Below, in pieces: positions 1-9,995 of a DNA stretch of 35,433 nucleotides. Positions within the stretch are counted from its first letter, which is position 1. Every line of letters starts with the position of its first letter. The notes under the pieces were generated by a model that did not search any database, had not been told where the DNA came from, and saw only the letters and a program-made list of their open reading frames with translations. The translations under genes and the position numbers were made by a program. This DNA is from Lingula anatina (Eukaryota; Brachiopoda; Lingulata; Lingulida; Lingulidae), in contig NW_019773901.1 of assembly GCF_001039355.2 (NCBI RefSeq), forward strand, positions 1-35,433, in the 5' to 3' direction.

Positions 1-2500
1 TCTGTTATATTCAGTGTTTCATGCTTGGGCCAGCATAAGCCCTGAAAGCATCAGACAATTAAATGAATCTTTGCTTCGTAGACTGGCACCTATTATTAGG
101 TTACGTGGCTATGCCACTAAGTACTAATTTTGGACTTGAAACTGCATATTTTGGTAGAATGTATATTTTGTTCTCATTTCGTGATTTTTTGTGAAATTTG
201 ATATTAATAAAATGATACCAGGAGCATATCATTCCACAGTCATTTATCTCCCCCATAGTATTGGCTCAGTAGGGGTGACACTTCTTTTGTCCAGTGTGTG
301 TAGTTTTAAGGTGGACTTTTCTGTTATTAATTTTAGTGCCGCTTTCCACTTAAGAATAAGAATGAATTCTAAATGCTGTCAGTCATTTTCCGTAACGCAC
401 ATTTAAAACTCTCGGCCCAGAAAAGAGGGTAATTTTTAATTTTTAATTACTATTAACTACAGATTGCGTACGAATAAAATTTTAGATACATCTTAAATGA
501 GGTAGTTTTCGTGGTTACACAATAAATAACGGATTGATAGGATAAGAAGGGGCTTATTTATTAACAACACGATTCGATCAACTGATTACATTTTTATTTA
601 TTTTCTATTTCTCTACTCCGTTTAGTTATTTATTTCTTTAATTTATTTATCATTTATCAATTTATTCATTTCAATTATGGATTGATTAATGGAATATTTG
701 TTTTCTATTCTGATTTATGTCTGTCTGCTTGTTTGACTTTGTTTATTCTTTGCTTGCTAAAAACGCAATTTACTTTTTTTTTTTTAATTTCTGACTATAA
801 ATTGAAATTCAACCTACATCATTTTAAGATCCTTGCATAAAAAATGCGACCGACCTCTTCTAATAAACAGACGAAATAATTTCCCCAACCGCTGATTCGA
901 AAAAAAAAATATGTAGAATGGAAACTGTATCTATTTCCAAGACAAGCAAGCGCCTAGCGCGTGACCTTTCATGACCTTGCACGTGTAATGATCTGTTAGC
1001 AGCCATTTTGTCGAGAACAGACCGCTGATAGAGTAGAGGCAGCTTTTATCACTGGGTTAGAATTTATTAGCGACGTTAAGTAAATTAAAGGACAGATACC
1101 AATATGAACTGTGCAGGGCCTGTTTAAGATTTAAGGAATGATTTTTGTTCTTCACACTTAATATTTGTTTTTGCAATAACCAGTTACACTAAATACATAA
1201 TTAGTATAACCTCCTCAAATTCCTCATATTTTTACTTTACAAATAGTATAAATTATATTATGCTTTAATGATATTTGATGCAGAAAAAATAGCGGTAAAA
1301 TATACTGTGTTTCATATCATTTATTCAAATTTGCAACATTTTCCTCCTCAAATCCGATGCTTCACGGTTTCTTTACAGAAATAAAGAAATTCAATAAAAT
1401 TGAAAAAAAAATAATGGTATATGTTTATAACTATATATGTATACCTGTCAAGTGATCATATGAAAATGAAAAGATATGGCCATTATTTACCAATGGTGTA
1501 TTTAGACGATAAATTTTCATCCCTTCCAAGAACTCCTGCTATCACTGTGCTAAATGTAGCCTACTGGCTTGGAAACGAACGGTTTTAAGATACTACAGCG
1601 AATGGAGATATTGTTCCATGGTGTCCAGGTGTGTATGTCATGGAGGTGGTAATACTAAAATAAAAACTTTGTAAACAGTAGGAAATGTATGAATAGCGAG
1701 TCTGAATTGTAACGTGGATTTCTCTCTATATGTCTCTTTCTCTCCGTTTCACAACACCTATTTTCACTTTGAGGTTCTTTATTACAAATTACTACTCCGT
1801 GGAAAAGAAGGGTGAAAAAGAGTGTAAATTAAATAGCTTTTCTGATATTATATTATCCAAAACGCCTTAAAATAGATTTTTCCTTGCAAAAAGTAGACAT
1901 TTTTTCCACTTAACGTTCCGATGTAACATTCCATGTTTCATATCTTTCTAAATTAAATAGTTTGTTCTAAAGAGTTCCCGTGACGTTAACACTGTTCAAT
2001 TGTCTGAACGTTTCAAACGGAAATATGGAAATCTACAGTCCGGGAGCCACCGTTCTGCCGCTAGGTGGCTTTTAGACAAACCGGATAGCTTACACTTTTG
2101 AATCGGCTAAAGTTTTGGAGATTTATAGGGTGTCAGGAGCTGTCTAATATCATGGCTATGAACGTACTCAGGGTTACATAATGAACAATGACATATTGAG
2201 AAATAAAGTTCTAATAATGAAAGATGCACCACGAGTTGCAAAATTAATCTTTAACTCTGATCTTTGTATATATAGAGGCCTCCGCACAACTTTAAGTTAC
2301 CAGTAGGTTGTGGCAAATTTATTCAGCTTTCAGTGAATGTAAGCATGTAAAGAACTTTGCCTTCAGTCGTGAATGGCACAAATCAATTCACGCCCGTGTA
2401 AGACTGAAAACGTGAGCTTACAATATCCGTATATTGGCCTCGCTTTACTTAGTGCTTTCTCAAGCGCTTCAGCCTCGTTTAGTTTTCCCTCACACAGTAT
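1..2500. other. AT-rich intergenic DNA, no gene seen
   Basis: Apart from the motif cluster at 962-1010 there is no coding or RNA signal. A short stem (AGCCACC/GGTGGCT) occurs near 2046-2073. The GACGTTAAC...GGAAATATGGAAA block at 1982-2033 has a weak match at 24172-24225. Confidence 0.5.
962..1010 (-). promoter_or_regulatory. Candidate regulatory cluster: DR4, E-box, YY1-like
   Basis: On the minus strand AGGTCATGAAAGGTCA (962-977) is a perfect DR4 nuclear-receptor direct repeat. CACGTG (980-985) is a palindromic E-box. CAAAATGGCTGC (about 999-1010) resembles a YY1 site of the kind seen near start sites. The stretch is GC-richer than its flanks. No gene was recognised next to it. Confidence 0.35.
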
Positions 2501-2504
2501 AACT

Positions 2505-2865
2505 TATTTAGAGCAACTAAGAATTGGGGACAATGAAAATAAATTTTCTTGGCACTTACCATGGTGCTAATATAATTGATTTTTTTTTTCTTGTAAATAA
2601 ACCTTTTGTATTACAAAAGGCCAACTGATGAGGGTATTCCTTTCATCAAGATATGAAAAATAAGAAATAAAAGACAATTTATATAGAGCAACTAAGAATT
2701 GGAAACAATGAAAATATTTTTTCTTGACACTGACCATGGTGCTAATAGAAATGAATTTTAAAGTTTTTTCCTTGTAAATAAACCTTTTTATTACATGAGG
2801 CCAACTGATGAGGATATTCCGTTCATTTAAATATGGAAAATAACAAATGAAAGACAATTTATATT
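2505..2865 (+). repeat. Tandem duplication, about 175-bp period, two copies
   Basis: AGAGCAACTAAGAATTGG begins both units (2510 and 2685). Each continues through CATGGTGCTAATA, TTGTAAATAAACCTTTT and GGCCAACTGATGAGG to AAAGACAATTTATAT. The first unit has a 9-bp palindrome, CCTTTTGTA/TACAAAAGG. Confidence 0.75.
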
Positions 2866-3607
2866 TAATCACTTTATTATATTTTATTTCATTTTTACAT
2901 TTCTACTAGTATGAAACATGGTATCACCAACCGAAAACGTCAAGATTGTTACACCCCTCAGTTATTAAAACTGTGCAAATATATATAACAGGGGTCAATG
3001 TATGTTGCGAAAATTGTTATTTTACATTACATTGTACATTAATTACCCAGTAGGTGACAATTTAATGCTACCTTACTTGATTGGTACACATATCTATGTA
3101 TTTAACCAACTAACACACAATTCCCGTTTATAAAGTGGACCACTTCAATTTTTACAAATAACATAATTTCATAAATTTCCCCAGAGTTGGCAGATTTTCT
3201 TTCACTGATACCAGGTACCAATCCGTATTTTCATTTGAATAAACTGTTATTTATTTTGATAAGTTGGTTTTATCTATAAGCCACATATATAAAACCTTGC
3301 ACTGTAAAGCAAGGCATTGTTTCGTTGCATATACCTTATACTTTTAACTAACTTTATGTGGTTAAAACCTAAAATGATTTCACAAACTGCATTTCTATAT
3401 AGTGATAACTAATAACTATTAATATTAGCAATAGCAAAGCTCAACAATATGTTTTGGTTTATCCCTTAGAAGTATTCAAGAGGTTGTGGTGTTCATTGCC
3501 ACACAACGTTTGAAAATGATGGGTGCTTTTGTTATGATAATTACTGGTCAAAGCACGGCAAAAGGAGTAATCCTGATTCCATTTATGCTATTCAAGCCTA
3601 GAAAAAA

Positions 3608-3610
<3 letters not shown>

Positions 3611-3640
<30 letters not shown>
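3611..3640. repeat. (CA)n microsatellite
   Basis: Fifteen uninterrupted AC units, just upstream of R1 copy 1. Confidence 0.95.
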
Positions 3641-3643
<3 letters not shown>

Positions 3644-3699
3644 CGTGCGGGGGTTCGCTGGTTATATATTCCAATACATAGTCAAAATAAGATAAGGGT

Positions 3700-4430
3700 G
3701 CACCTGGCAAATAGCAATATGATAACATAATCAGTGCCGTTGCATTTTGTACCAAGCACGATTACTGATAAATTGATACAATAATGTGTTGGCTCACTCC
3801 CAGCACCCAAGGCCAAACAAAACAGCCAGGAGAGCGATCTTTGTCAATTGTCCCTATTGTTGCAAAGGTTATATTGATAACTCCAAACTAATATCATTGA
3901 CATTTTATTTGGAAATATTAATAGGACAACATATCTGTAATCAGTGCCGTTGCATTTTGTACCAGGCACAATGACTGATAAATTGATACAATTAAGACAC
4001 ACAAGACACACAAAACATGTACAGCCAAGAGAGCTATATTTGTAATTTTCCCTATTGTTGCAATAGTTATTTTGATAACTCCAATATAATATCATTGGCT
4101 ATTTATTTTCATATCACAGACTCAATTTTCGCATAAGATGTGATACACGGATTGAAATATTATTTCAAATTGTTATTTGTAAAATCCCTGATACATAAAC
4201 CATATGACTTAAACAAGCTGATTTAATAATTGCATTTAAATTAAAATCTGGCCACAAACCCTGACCAAATTCCAACATAAAGTCCCGAACAGTTTGACCT
4301 AAATAAAACCAAAGGGCATTATTTCACACTTTCCAAAAATGATATTTGAACAGATAATGTATGCTTTCTTCATGAGGCCCTCGGTCATTTTCGGCAAATC
4401 ATTTGTTATTACGCCAGTAACAGTACATAT
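3700..4430 (+). repeat. R1 repeat copy 1
   Basis: This copy carries the shared landmarks: CATAATCAGTG-CGTTGCATTTTGTACC, GATAAATTGATACAAT, TCCCTATTGTTGCAA, ATTATTTCAAATTGTTATTTG and GACCTAAATAAAACCAAAGG. The first block is tandemly doubled (3726 and 3935). A (CA)n tract sits just upstream, where other copies have (CT)n. Confidence 0.65.
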
Positions 4431-5578
4431 ATAATCGATTTGGGGAACATTACAAACAGGACGGTCGGAATTTTCTTCAAAAACGTGGTGACTTTTGCTA
4501 CTAACGAGTCATTGCTTAACATGTCCTTGATGTTGTACTCGATTACTTGTAACATTTTTGCATTAATTAATTTCGTTATAAATGCTTTTTTTAAGTACAC
4601 GGGCTTTATTTCGCTATTTACTAGAATAGCTGCCGTCTTTCTCGCCATCTGTCCTTCCAATCCCTGAGAAGTGTGGAATCTGTGAAGAGTTGTCCATCTA
4701 CTCTACAAAAAATACCTCCAAGGTGAAATGGTCTATCGCTAATATTATTATTATTATTATTATTGTTGTTGTTGTTGTTGTTGTGGTTTATTCATTTGTT
4801 TATTTTCTGTGAATTTAATTATGCCTGCTTAGAATCAAGTTGGAAAGTTCGTTCAATTTACTACGTTTTTCATTTTCGTGACAACAAAAATATTATAATT
4901 AGAATAAATGAATCATTGCAAGAGGAAATTGGCGATAAACAGATGTTGCTATAATAACAGTCTATTGAAATAATTAGAAACGTACAAGCGTTCTTTTGAC
5001 ATTTTCTACATTTTAACAATATTGTAAGTTGATTATATAAAATATGTTAACTCGAAATACAAGTCCTACTATTGTTGTCCAAATCCGAACAGAACTGATA
5101 TTATCTATTGCGAAACAAGGTTTCTCACAGACATGATTGAAAATATGTACCCATATGCTAGAAACCGCAATACGAACTATAAATTATTTATGTTGGAAAC
5201 ATGTATCGCTGGAATACTTGAGTTATGGGCAATAAATAGTAATTGGAGAACGTAATTGCTGATTAAATTATCTTTTCCGTTTTCTCTGCATCCGACTTTT
5301 TGATTCACTCAGATATTTTGGCTTTGCAAATTTTAAATGATATACAGCGGAGGAATATGGTATCAGCAAATTTACAAGTCATTTACTTATGTTTTTGCAC
5401 AATAACAAAATAATTAAATTTGAAGTCTCATTGCCTTACCACGCGTGGCGTACGTAAAACTTGTCAATCAATGTAAAATCTTGCCAACAAATGCAATTTT
5501 TTTCTTTTTCCAATATTTTAATGATTGATGATCATAATGATAAGAAGGCATGCATCACAAAATATGAACAAAAAATAG
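4431..5578. other. Intergenic DNA, no gene seen
   Basis: 4500-4560 (CATGTCCTTGATGTTG) has a weak counterpart at 24095-24120 (CATGTCCCTGATGTTG), which suggests that the R1 family extends beyond the right half. ORFs on both strands between 4409 and 4667 mirror each other and show no family features. Confidence 0.45.
4743..4784. repeat. (ATT)n/(GTT)n compound microsatellite
   Basis: ATT units pass directly into GTT units. Confidence 0.95.
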
Positions 5579-6003
5579 TCTAAGTCCATATAGACCACTA
5601 TCCGACGCTTATTTTACTGCAACCTTCTTGCGACATGTTTTCGAATGCTTGCGCCCGGTAAGGAGCTTGTTAGCGACCAAGCAACCAAAGACCGTTTAAC
5701 GACCATGCAGTTTCAATTGCAACCGTCTGGCGTCCTGCCACCGATACTCGGCCGTGCAGTTGCAAGCTGTATGCAGCTGGTTTTAGCTTAGAGTGAGCTT
5801 CTGGCCACCAAGAAGAGACCGATGGGCAACCTTTGGGTTACCGATATTTTCTTCTTCAGTCGCACAGGCTGTCGGTGCACACACAAGAAAATGCTTTCAT
5901 GCATCAACGATAGCTTGTCACTTTTATACGTATGACAACTTCTTGCGACTGAGATTGCTAAAAGGTTGCAAAAAAGTTGCAAGCGCAGTGTGACCCAGGC
6001 TTT
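5579..6003. mobile_element. MITE-like element with degenerate terminal inverted repeats
   Basis: The right end, GTGTGACCCAGGCTTTAG, matches the left end CTAAGTCCATATAGACCACT in inverted orientation with several mismatches. The interior is GC-richer than its surroundings and full of GCGAC/GTTGC motifs in both orientations. Short ORFs on both strands here follow from this structure and do not look like genes. No target-site duplication was evident. Confidence 0.45.
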
Positions 6004-6929
6004 AGATCGACATAATTGAACATATGCATCTGTCATTAAAAATATATCAGCAACACATCCTTCTTACTTACGACCCACACACGTAATACAATATCTTATA
6101 TACTTTTTTATGTTTGAATGATTATAAAATGCAAATTAAGGGGACAGCTAAGGTTAATGTCATCATATGGCATCCGCTCTCCTCTTAGGACTTCGTAATT
6201 ACTTTTTCATTACATTTTTAAACATATTTTAGCATTGTTTCAATTTTCATCAACAAAAGGTGATTTATAGGATGCATGGATTTATTCTTCTTCAGTTATA
6301 TCAATAATAATAGATCTGTGAACATAGAAAATAAATTTATTATATATTCCTTCATGAAAATAATTTATATTCCAAATATACCTACATCAGTATAGAACAC
6401 AATATATTAGCTTGCCGGAAATGTGTACTGAAACGTTTTTTTTTTTTTTTTTATGAATCAGAATCTTATGTTGTAAAAGTACGTTAAAAATATCAGAAAT
6501 TAAAAATTAATGTTATGGGGTCGTACACGACACAAACCGGAAGGAATATGTAATAAAATAGACCTCTACAACGCCTGCTCTGATAGTATTGTCATTATTC
6601 ACTTTTAACGTTGCTATTTCATTCATTGAAATTTACCCGTGTAATGCTTTAATAAAGAGTTATAATTTGGTACCTGGGTATATGCGGCATATATGTAGTC
6701 TACAATGCTTTCATAACTACCTCGGCCATGCAAGTTATCGACCGGTCATTGTGGGGTTACCTCAACATTTTTATGGGAACGCACACGGGGGAAATTCCAA
6801 GCTTCACTATAAAAAGGGTTAATTCTATAATTTATCTAAACATTCAACTTTTGGGTCAAAATTTATCAGGTTGGTATACTACTTCATAATAAACTGAAAG
6901 TTAAGAAAATATGTTCCCATGCCCATGTT

Positions 6930-6935
6930 TTTATT
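6930..6935 (-). terminator. Candidate polyadenylation signal of gene A
   Basis: Minus-strand AATAAA lies about 205 nt past the gene A stop codon, a plausible distance for a 3' end. The region is AT-rich, so chance occurrence is likely. In copy B the aligned hexamer is degraded. Confidence 0.3.
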
Positions 6936-7138
6936 ATTGACTAACAGAATCTGTTCTTTAACAAACACTTAACGGCGTCATAAAAGCACGCAGGACAACA
7001 CGTTGGAGTCATGTGACTGCTACGTGACTACAAAAGTTAATAAAAGTGCTCTGTTTCGAAAATGATCTGTATTCTGGAGTGGGAGCCAATACTGCTATTC
7101 TGTATGCATCAGTTCATTTGCTTTGGACTAGTGCGTGA

Positions 7139-7279
7139 TTAACTATTGGTAACGCCAAAAGTGACAACAGTGATGACAACAGCAACAACGATAGCAACAA
7201 TGACAGCAATACACACATTTTTTTCCCCACAGCAAAGCGTTTGGAAAACGAACTTAATAAAGAGGTGCCAATAGTTCAC
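7139..7279 (-). CDS. Gene A exon 3 (Cys-Cys plus transmembrane tail)
   Basis: An acceptor TTTCAG precedes GTG AAC TAT, and 46 codons run to TAA. The product has a short amphipathic lead, LCCGEK, then about 22 hydrophobic residues rich in Val, Ile and Ala, ending FGVTNS. The matching exon of gene B shares CCG-K-x-VCIA and a hydrophobic tail. A C-terminal anchor with two adjacent cysteines suggests a tail-anchored protein, possibly palmitoylated; that is inference. The exon is too short to stand out as an independent ORF and was found by comparing the two paralogues. Confidence 0.7.
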   Translation of the reverse strand: MNYWHLFIKFVFQTLCCGEKNVCIAVIVAIVVAVVITVVTFGVTNS

Positions 7280-8601
7280 CTGAAATAGAAATACTTACAA
7301 TAAGAAAAAAGAGCGATGCAAAACATTAATCTGTAAGTTTGCATGTGCGGAATGTAACGAAATAAGTTCATGATAATAGAAAGCGTTGAATACTTGTTAC
7401 GAAATTGTGGACAAAATAAAGATGAAAGTTCTGTTATATGTTGTTTTTTTTTTTCGGAAATTATGGAATACCTCAGTTTGCATGTTATTTCCGCGCTTTT
7501 CAATGGACAGTTTTACTTAAAATCATGAACTGAACATATTATGTGTTCAATCTTTTTAGAGGTCTATTGTGGCTCATGTGACCATGACCATCTTAAAGAT
7601 AATAATGTGTGCAGTTTTCATTTTTACGCAAGCTCAAAGGCGCGCACACACAAATACACACACACTTTATATAATTAGGTAAAGTTCAATACTTATCAAA
7701 CCAAATGAATAACCCTTACCCTTACAACACCAGGAACTTCAAAGGGCACAGTTTCAACGGATTTTATAAGCTCCAGTAACTCTCCTTGTGTCTCTTCCCG
7801 GTCTTCCCAGTCTCTGTTTTCTACACACCATATTCTTTCGCCACATGCTTTTAAAAGATTTTGAAATGGCTCTGGCGAATTGGCAATAAATTCTCCGATG
7901 GAAGTGTTTTTCTGCTTCATGACATCGGCAAATGTAAGAACAATGATACTTTTCTTAAGGAAATTGTCTCCAAAAATTCTGCGGAACTGGTTTACTACTT
8001 CCATTCGAGTGTATGTAATTCGACCTGTTTTAAATACAATCAATATTGCGTCCACGCGCTCCATGCGCCAAGCTGCGTTATGTATTATGTCCAATGTCAT
8101 ACGGTTATTTGCAGTCAGGGATCCTAAACCAGGTGTGTCCACAACTTTGACAGTGCACGAACCCGGTTTGTTGAGCTTGAACGTCTTACGTGCAACTTCG
8201 TCCTCTTTTCCTCTATAATTGGGGTCCCCGGATAGTTTCGTCACAGTTGCAGATTTACCTTGCCCCTTATAGCCAACGACAATGACGTTGTAGGTTTTGT
8301 TGATCGCCCTGTAGAAAATAATCCAAATACAAATTATGAAAAACTGAAGTTGAAAATGTAGCGGCTGTAACAGTTAGAAAAACCTACAACTTAGTCTATT
8401 TAAAGCGGATTTATTTTTAAAATTAGTAAAATGGAAGTAAACTCAAAAACTAGCGGGATGGTGATTGAATTTAAGAAGGATGACTGAAGAGAAAAAACCA
8501 AAGAATTAGAAATGACATATGCAGATTAAAAAAAAAATAGTTTTTTTCGGTTTCAACAACTTCTGTCTTCCCCGCTATTAAGTTTTGTGGCTTTGTGTCA
8601 G

Positions 8602-8657
<56 letters not shown>

Positions 8658-9190
8658 GCTATTATCATTATGTTTATTATTACTATCAAGATGATGACGA
8701 TGATGACTTTGTGAACAGTATAAGTAATAATAATTTATTGAGCATTAAAATGTTTCAGTACATTTTACAGGCCCTTTTAAATGCAATAATGATTGAGACA
8801 TTTTTATTCATAAATGCCAGATGATCTTAATAACAATTTGTGTGAAATCGAGCAACTCTTTTCAACTTAAAACAGTTGAACTGCAACTACTAATCCATTT
8901 CTTTAACGTAAGTGCGTTGAGAGAGACCAGCAGACAGACAGATCAGCGGGACAAACATGGCGACCCACTAAAAAGATCGCCTCTTAATTCCCGATGGACC
9001 TGAATAGATTTCCCGCTGGGCTTACGCAACAATCATTCAAGTGGGTCGGCCACATTTGGCCGTGGGATCTGTTATGAATAGTTCTGAGTGTACATTAAAA
9101 TTGACTCAAAGAACATCTCACTTTTTCTACCCCTTCTTCATCTGCAACTTATTGTCACGTGTGTATATATACTTACATTGCTGTTCCCAT
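7139..9190 (-). CDS. Gene A: GIMAP/AIG1-like GTPase with C-terminal membrane anchor (3 exons)
   Basis: Predicted exons are 9190-9177, 8308-7720 and 7279-7139 (744 nt, 247 residues). Exon 2 opens after an ACAG acceptor and holds the GTPase domain: P-loop GYKGQGKS, switch II DTPG, and TFAD at the G4 position. It ends at AGG followed by the donor GTAAGG, in phase 0. Exon 3 opens after TTTCAG, also in phase 0. It encodes about 14 residues, then CC, then a strongly hydrophobic run from near NVCIAV to the end. Exon 1 supplies ATG-GGA-ACA-GCA-AT, with G from exon 2 completing a second start codon; an in-frame TAA sits directly upstream. AIG1/GIMAP proteins are septin-like GTPases, often attached to organelle membranes through their C-terminus; membrane attachment here is inferred from the tail. 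Gene B has the same architecture, which supports the model. The TFAD motif is unusual, because most family members have a basic residue before the Asp. Confidence 0.8.
7720..8308 (-). CDS. Gene A exon 2 (AIG1 GTPase domain)
   Basis: This 589-nt exon is one base plus 196 codons, the same length as its counterpart in gene B. No in-frame ATG precedes the P-loop: the first codons are GCG ATC AAC AAA ACC. A model that starts at the first internal Met, after the P-loop, would therefore lose the nucleotide-binding site. Translation must enter from an upstream exon. GTPase motifs in order are GxxGxGKS about 11 residues into the exon, DTPG near residue 56, and TFAD about 70 residues later. The C-terminal part contains a RIWCVEN segment that is shared with gene B. 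Confidence 0.87.
8602..8656. repeat. (TAA)n microsatellite in gene A intron 1
   Basis: About 18 units. Translated on the minus strand it gives a long Leu run, which is not a protein signal. Gene B intron 1 has an ATG/ATT tract at a comparable place (31040-31085). Confidence 0.95.
9177..9190 (-). CDS. Gene A exon 1, start codon split by intron 1
   Basis: On the minus strand TAA is followed by ATG GGA ACA GCA AT and then the donor GTAAGT. Joining to the G that opens exon 2 gives ATG GCG ATC, in frame with the P-loop. Two starts are possible, four codons apart. Gene B keeps the same stop, the same position of AT and a donor GTAGGT, but has ATA in place of the upstream ATG. The shared start is therefore the split one. 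The downstream Met has G at -3 and G at +4. Confidence 0.6.
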
Positions 9191-9229
9191 TTAGGAGAGT
9201 ACGGGCGATCTAGCGAAGTATTGTAACTG

Positions 9230-9295
9230 GTGCTTTCTGCTTTAATATTGCAGGTAACAAATGGTTATAAATGACAAACTGCGCATGCTCTGTAA
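9230..9295 (-). promoter_or_regulatory. Possible core promoter of gene A
   Basis: Upstream of exon 1 on the minus strand is a TTTATAAC TATA-like box near 9263-9270, about 85 nt before the exon 1 donor. Next to it is a GCATGCGC-type site near 9283-9290 that resembles an NRF-1 half site. Similarity to copy B stops at about 9220, so this promoter is not shared with gene B. The assignment rests only on motif and position. Confidence 0.25.
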
Positions 9296-9708
9296 ATTCA
9301 CGGGTAAATTCAAGGGGCTCTTGACCTCCTCGGCTTTGTTAATTTGCATATCAGCGGCACGAGGTAACATATATACGCCCATATACGCGCACAGTGTACA
9401 ACCACTAAAACTGCTAGGGAGGAAGTATTCGTAACCAACATTAATAAAGGTAAAGGGTTTAAATTCTGCACAAATATATGTAACTTAACTGAGCAGGATG
9501 TTATCAAAATATTTTGAAAGAGAGGACATCGTCTAGCGTTTTAATCTCTCAGTTTACTCCACTTCTAATTGGATATATTTTCTGTGATTGAAGGCAGATA
9601 TAATTTGCCTCAATATCACATTGCTTATTCTCAGTATGGTTTTCATTACAGATGTCAAGGCCAAAGACCCAGCAATATAACAAGGTGAATACTCTTGTCC
9701 GCCACAGC

Positions 9709-9710
<2 letters not shown>

Positions 9711-9777
<67 letters not shown>

Positions 9778-9839
9778 CGGTAAAGACAGCCGCATACAAT
9801 TCCCCTCAGCATCATACCACCGGACCCCCCCCCCCCCCC
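9711..9839. repeat. (CT)n, (CA)n and poly-C cluster
   Basis: (CT)16 at 9711-9742, (CA)n at 9746-9776 and a C run at 9825-9839, all within 130 bp. The ORFs found here on the minus strand are low-complexity by-products. Confidence 0.9.
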
Positions 9840-9898
9840 ACCAAAACCCCTCTTATTCAGGTAAGAAAACACACTGTATTTGGCTCTTTGAGAAATGT

Positions 9899-9995
9899 AC
9901 ATGTTATTTGAATATTTCACAAAATATCAGACAACATATACATTTCTCAAATGTATATGTTATCTGAATATTTCACAAAATAACAGACAGAGGGC
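9899..9995 (+). repeat. 56-bp tandem duplication
   Basis: ATGTTATTTGAATATTTCAC at 9901 recurs as ATGTTATCTGAATATTTCAC at 9957, both followed by AAAATA-CAGACA. Confidence 0.75.

Larger units (their letters stand above)
6560..9220. repeat. Segmental duplication, copy A (contains gene A)
   Basis: The segment aligns with 27620-31635 across the 3' flank, all exons, both introns and the 5' exon of the GTPase genes. Landmarks include a shared TTGGTACCTG stretch in the 3' flank (6667 and 27735), the AAGAAGGATGACTGAAGAG tract in intron 1, and the TTCAAGTGGGT-GGCCA tract in intron 1. A TAA microsatellite sits in intron 1. Copy A lacks the SINE and the fold-back element seen in copy B. Confidence 0.75.

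Noticed and set aside
860-1006. Minus-strand ORF starting MAANRS near the YY1-like site
   Set aside because: It runs through an A/T homopolymer and stops after about 48 codons. No donor suggests splicing.
2620-2665. CTGATGAG...GAAAA inside a 175-bp tandem repeat, reminiscent of a hammerhead ribozyme core
   Set aside because: Stem II does not pair, the base before GAAA is not the expected C, no fitting cleavage triplet was found, and the second repeat unit has GGAAA instead.
4409-4667. Overlapping ORFs on both strands with hydrophobic segments
   Set aside because: They mirror each other in AT-rich DNA, show no family motif, and partly match a non-coding repeat at 24030-24150.
8471-8689. Minus-strand ORF with a long leucine run
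   Set aside because: It is a translation of the (TAA)n microsatellite within gene A intron 1.
9549-9920. Minus-strand ORFs with Cys-Val and Arg-Glu runs
   Set aside because: They translate the CA, CT and poly-C repeats, and nothing else supports them.
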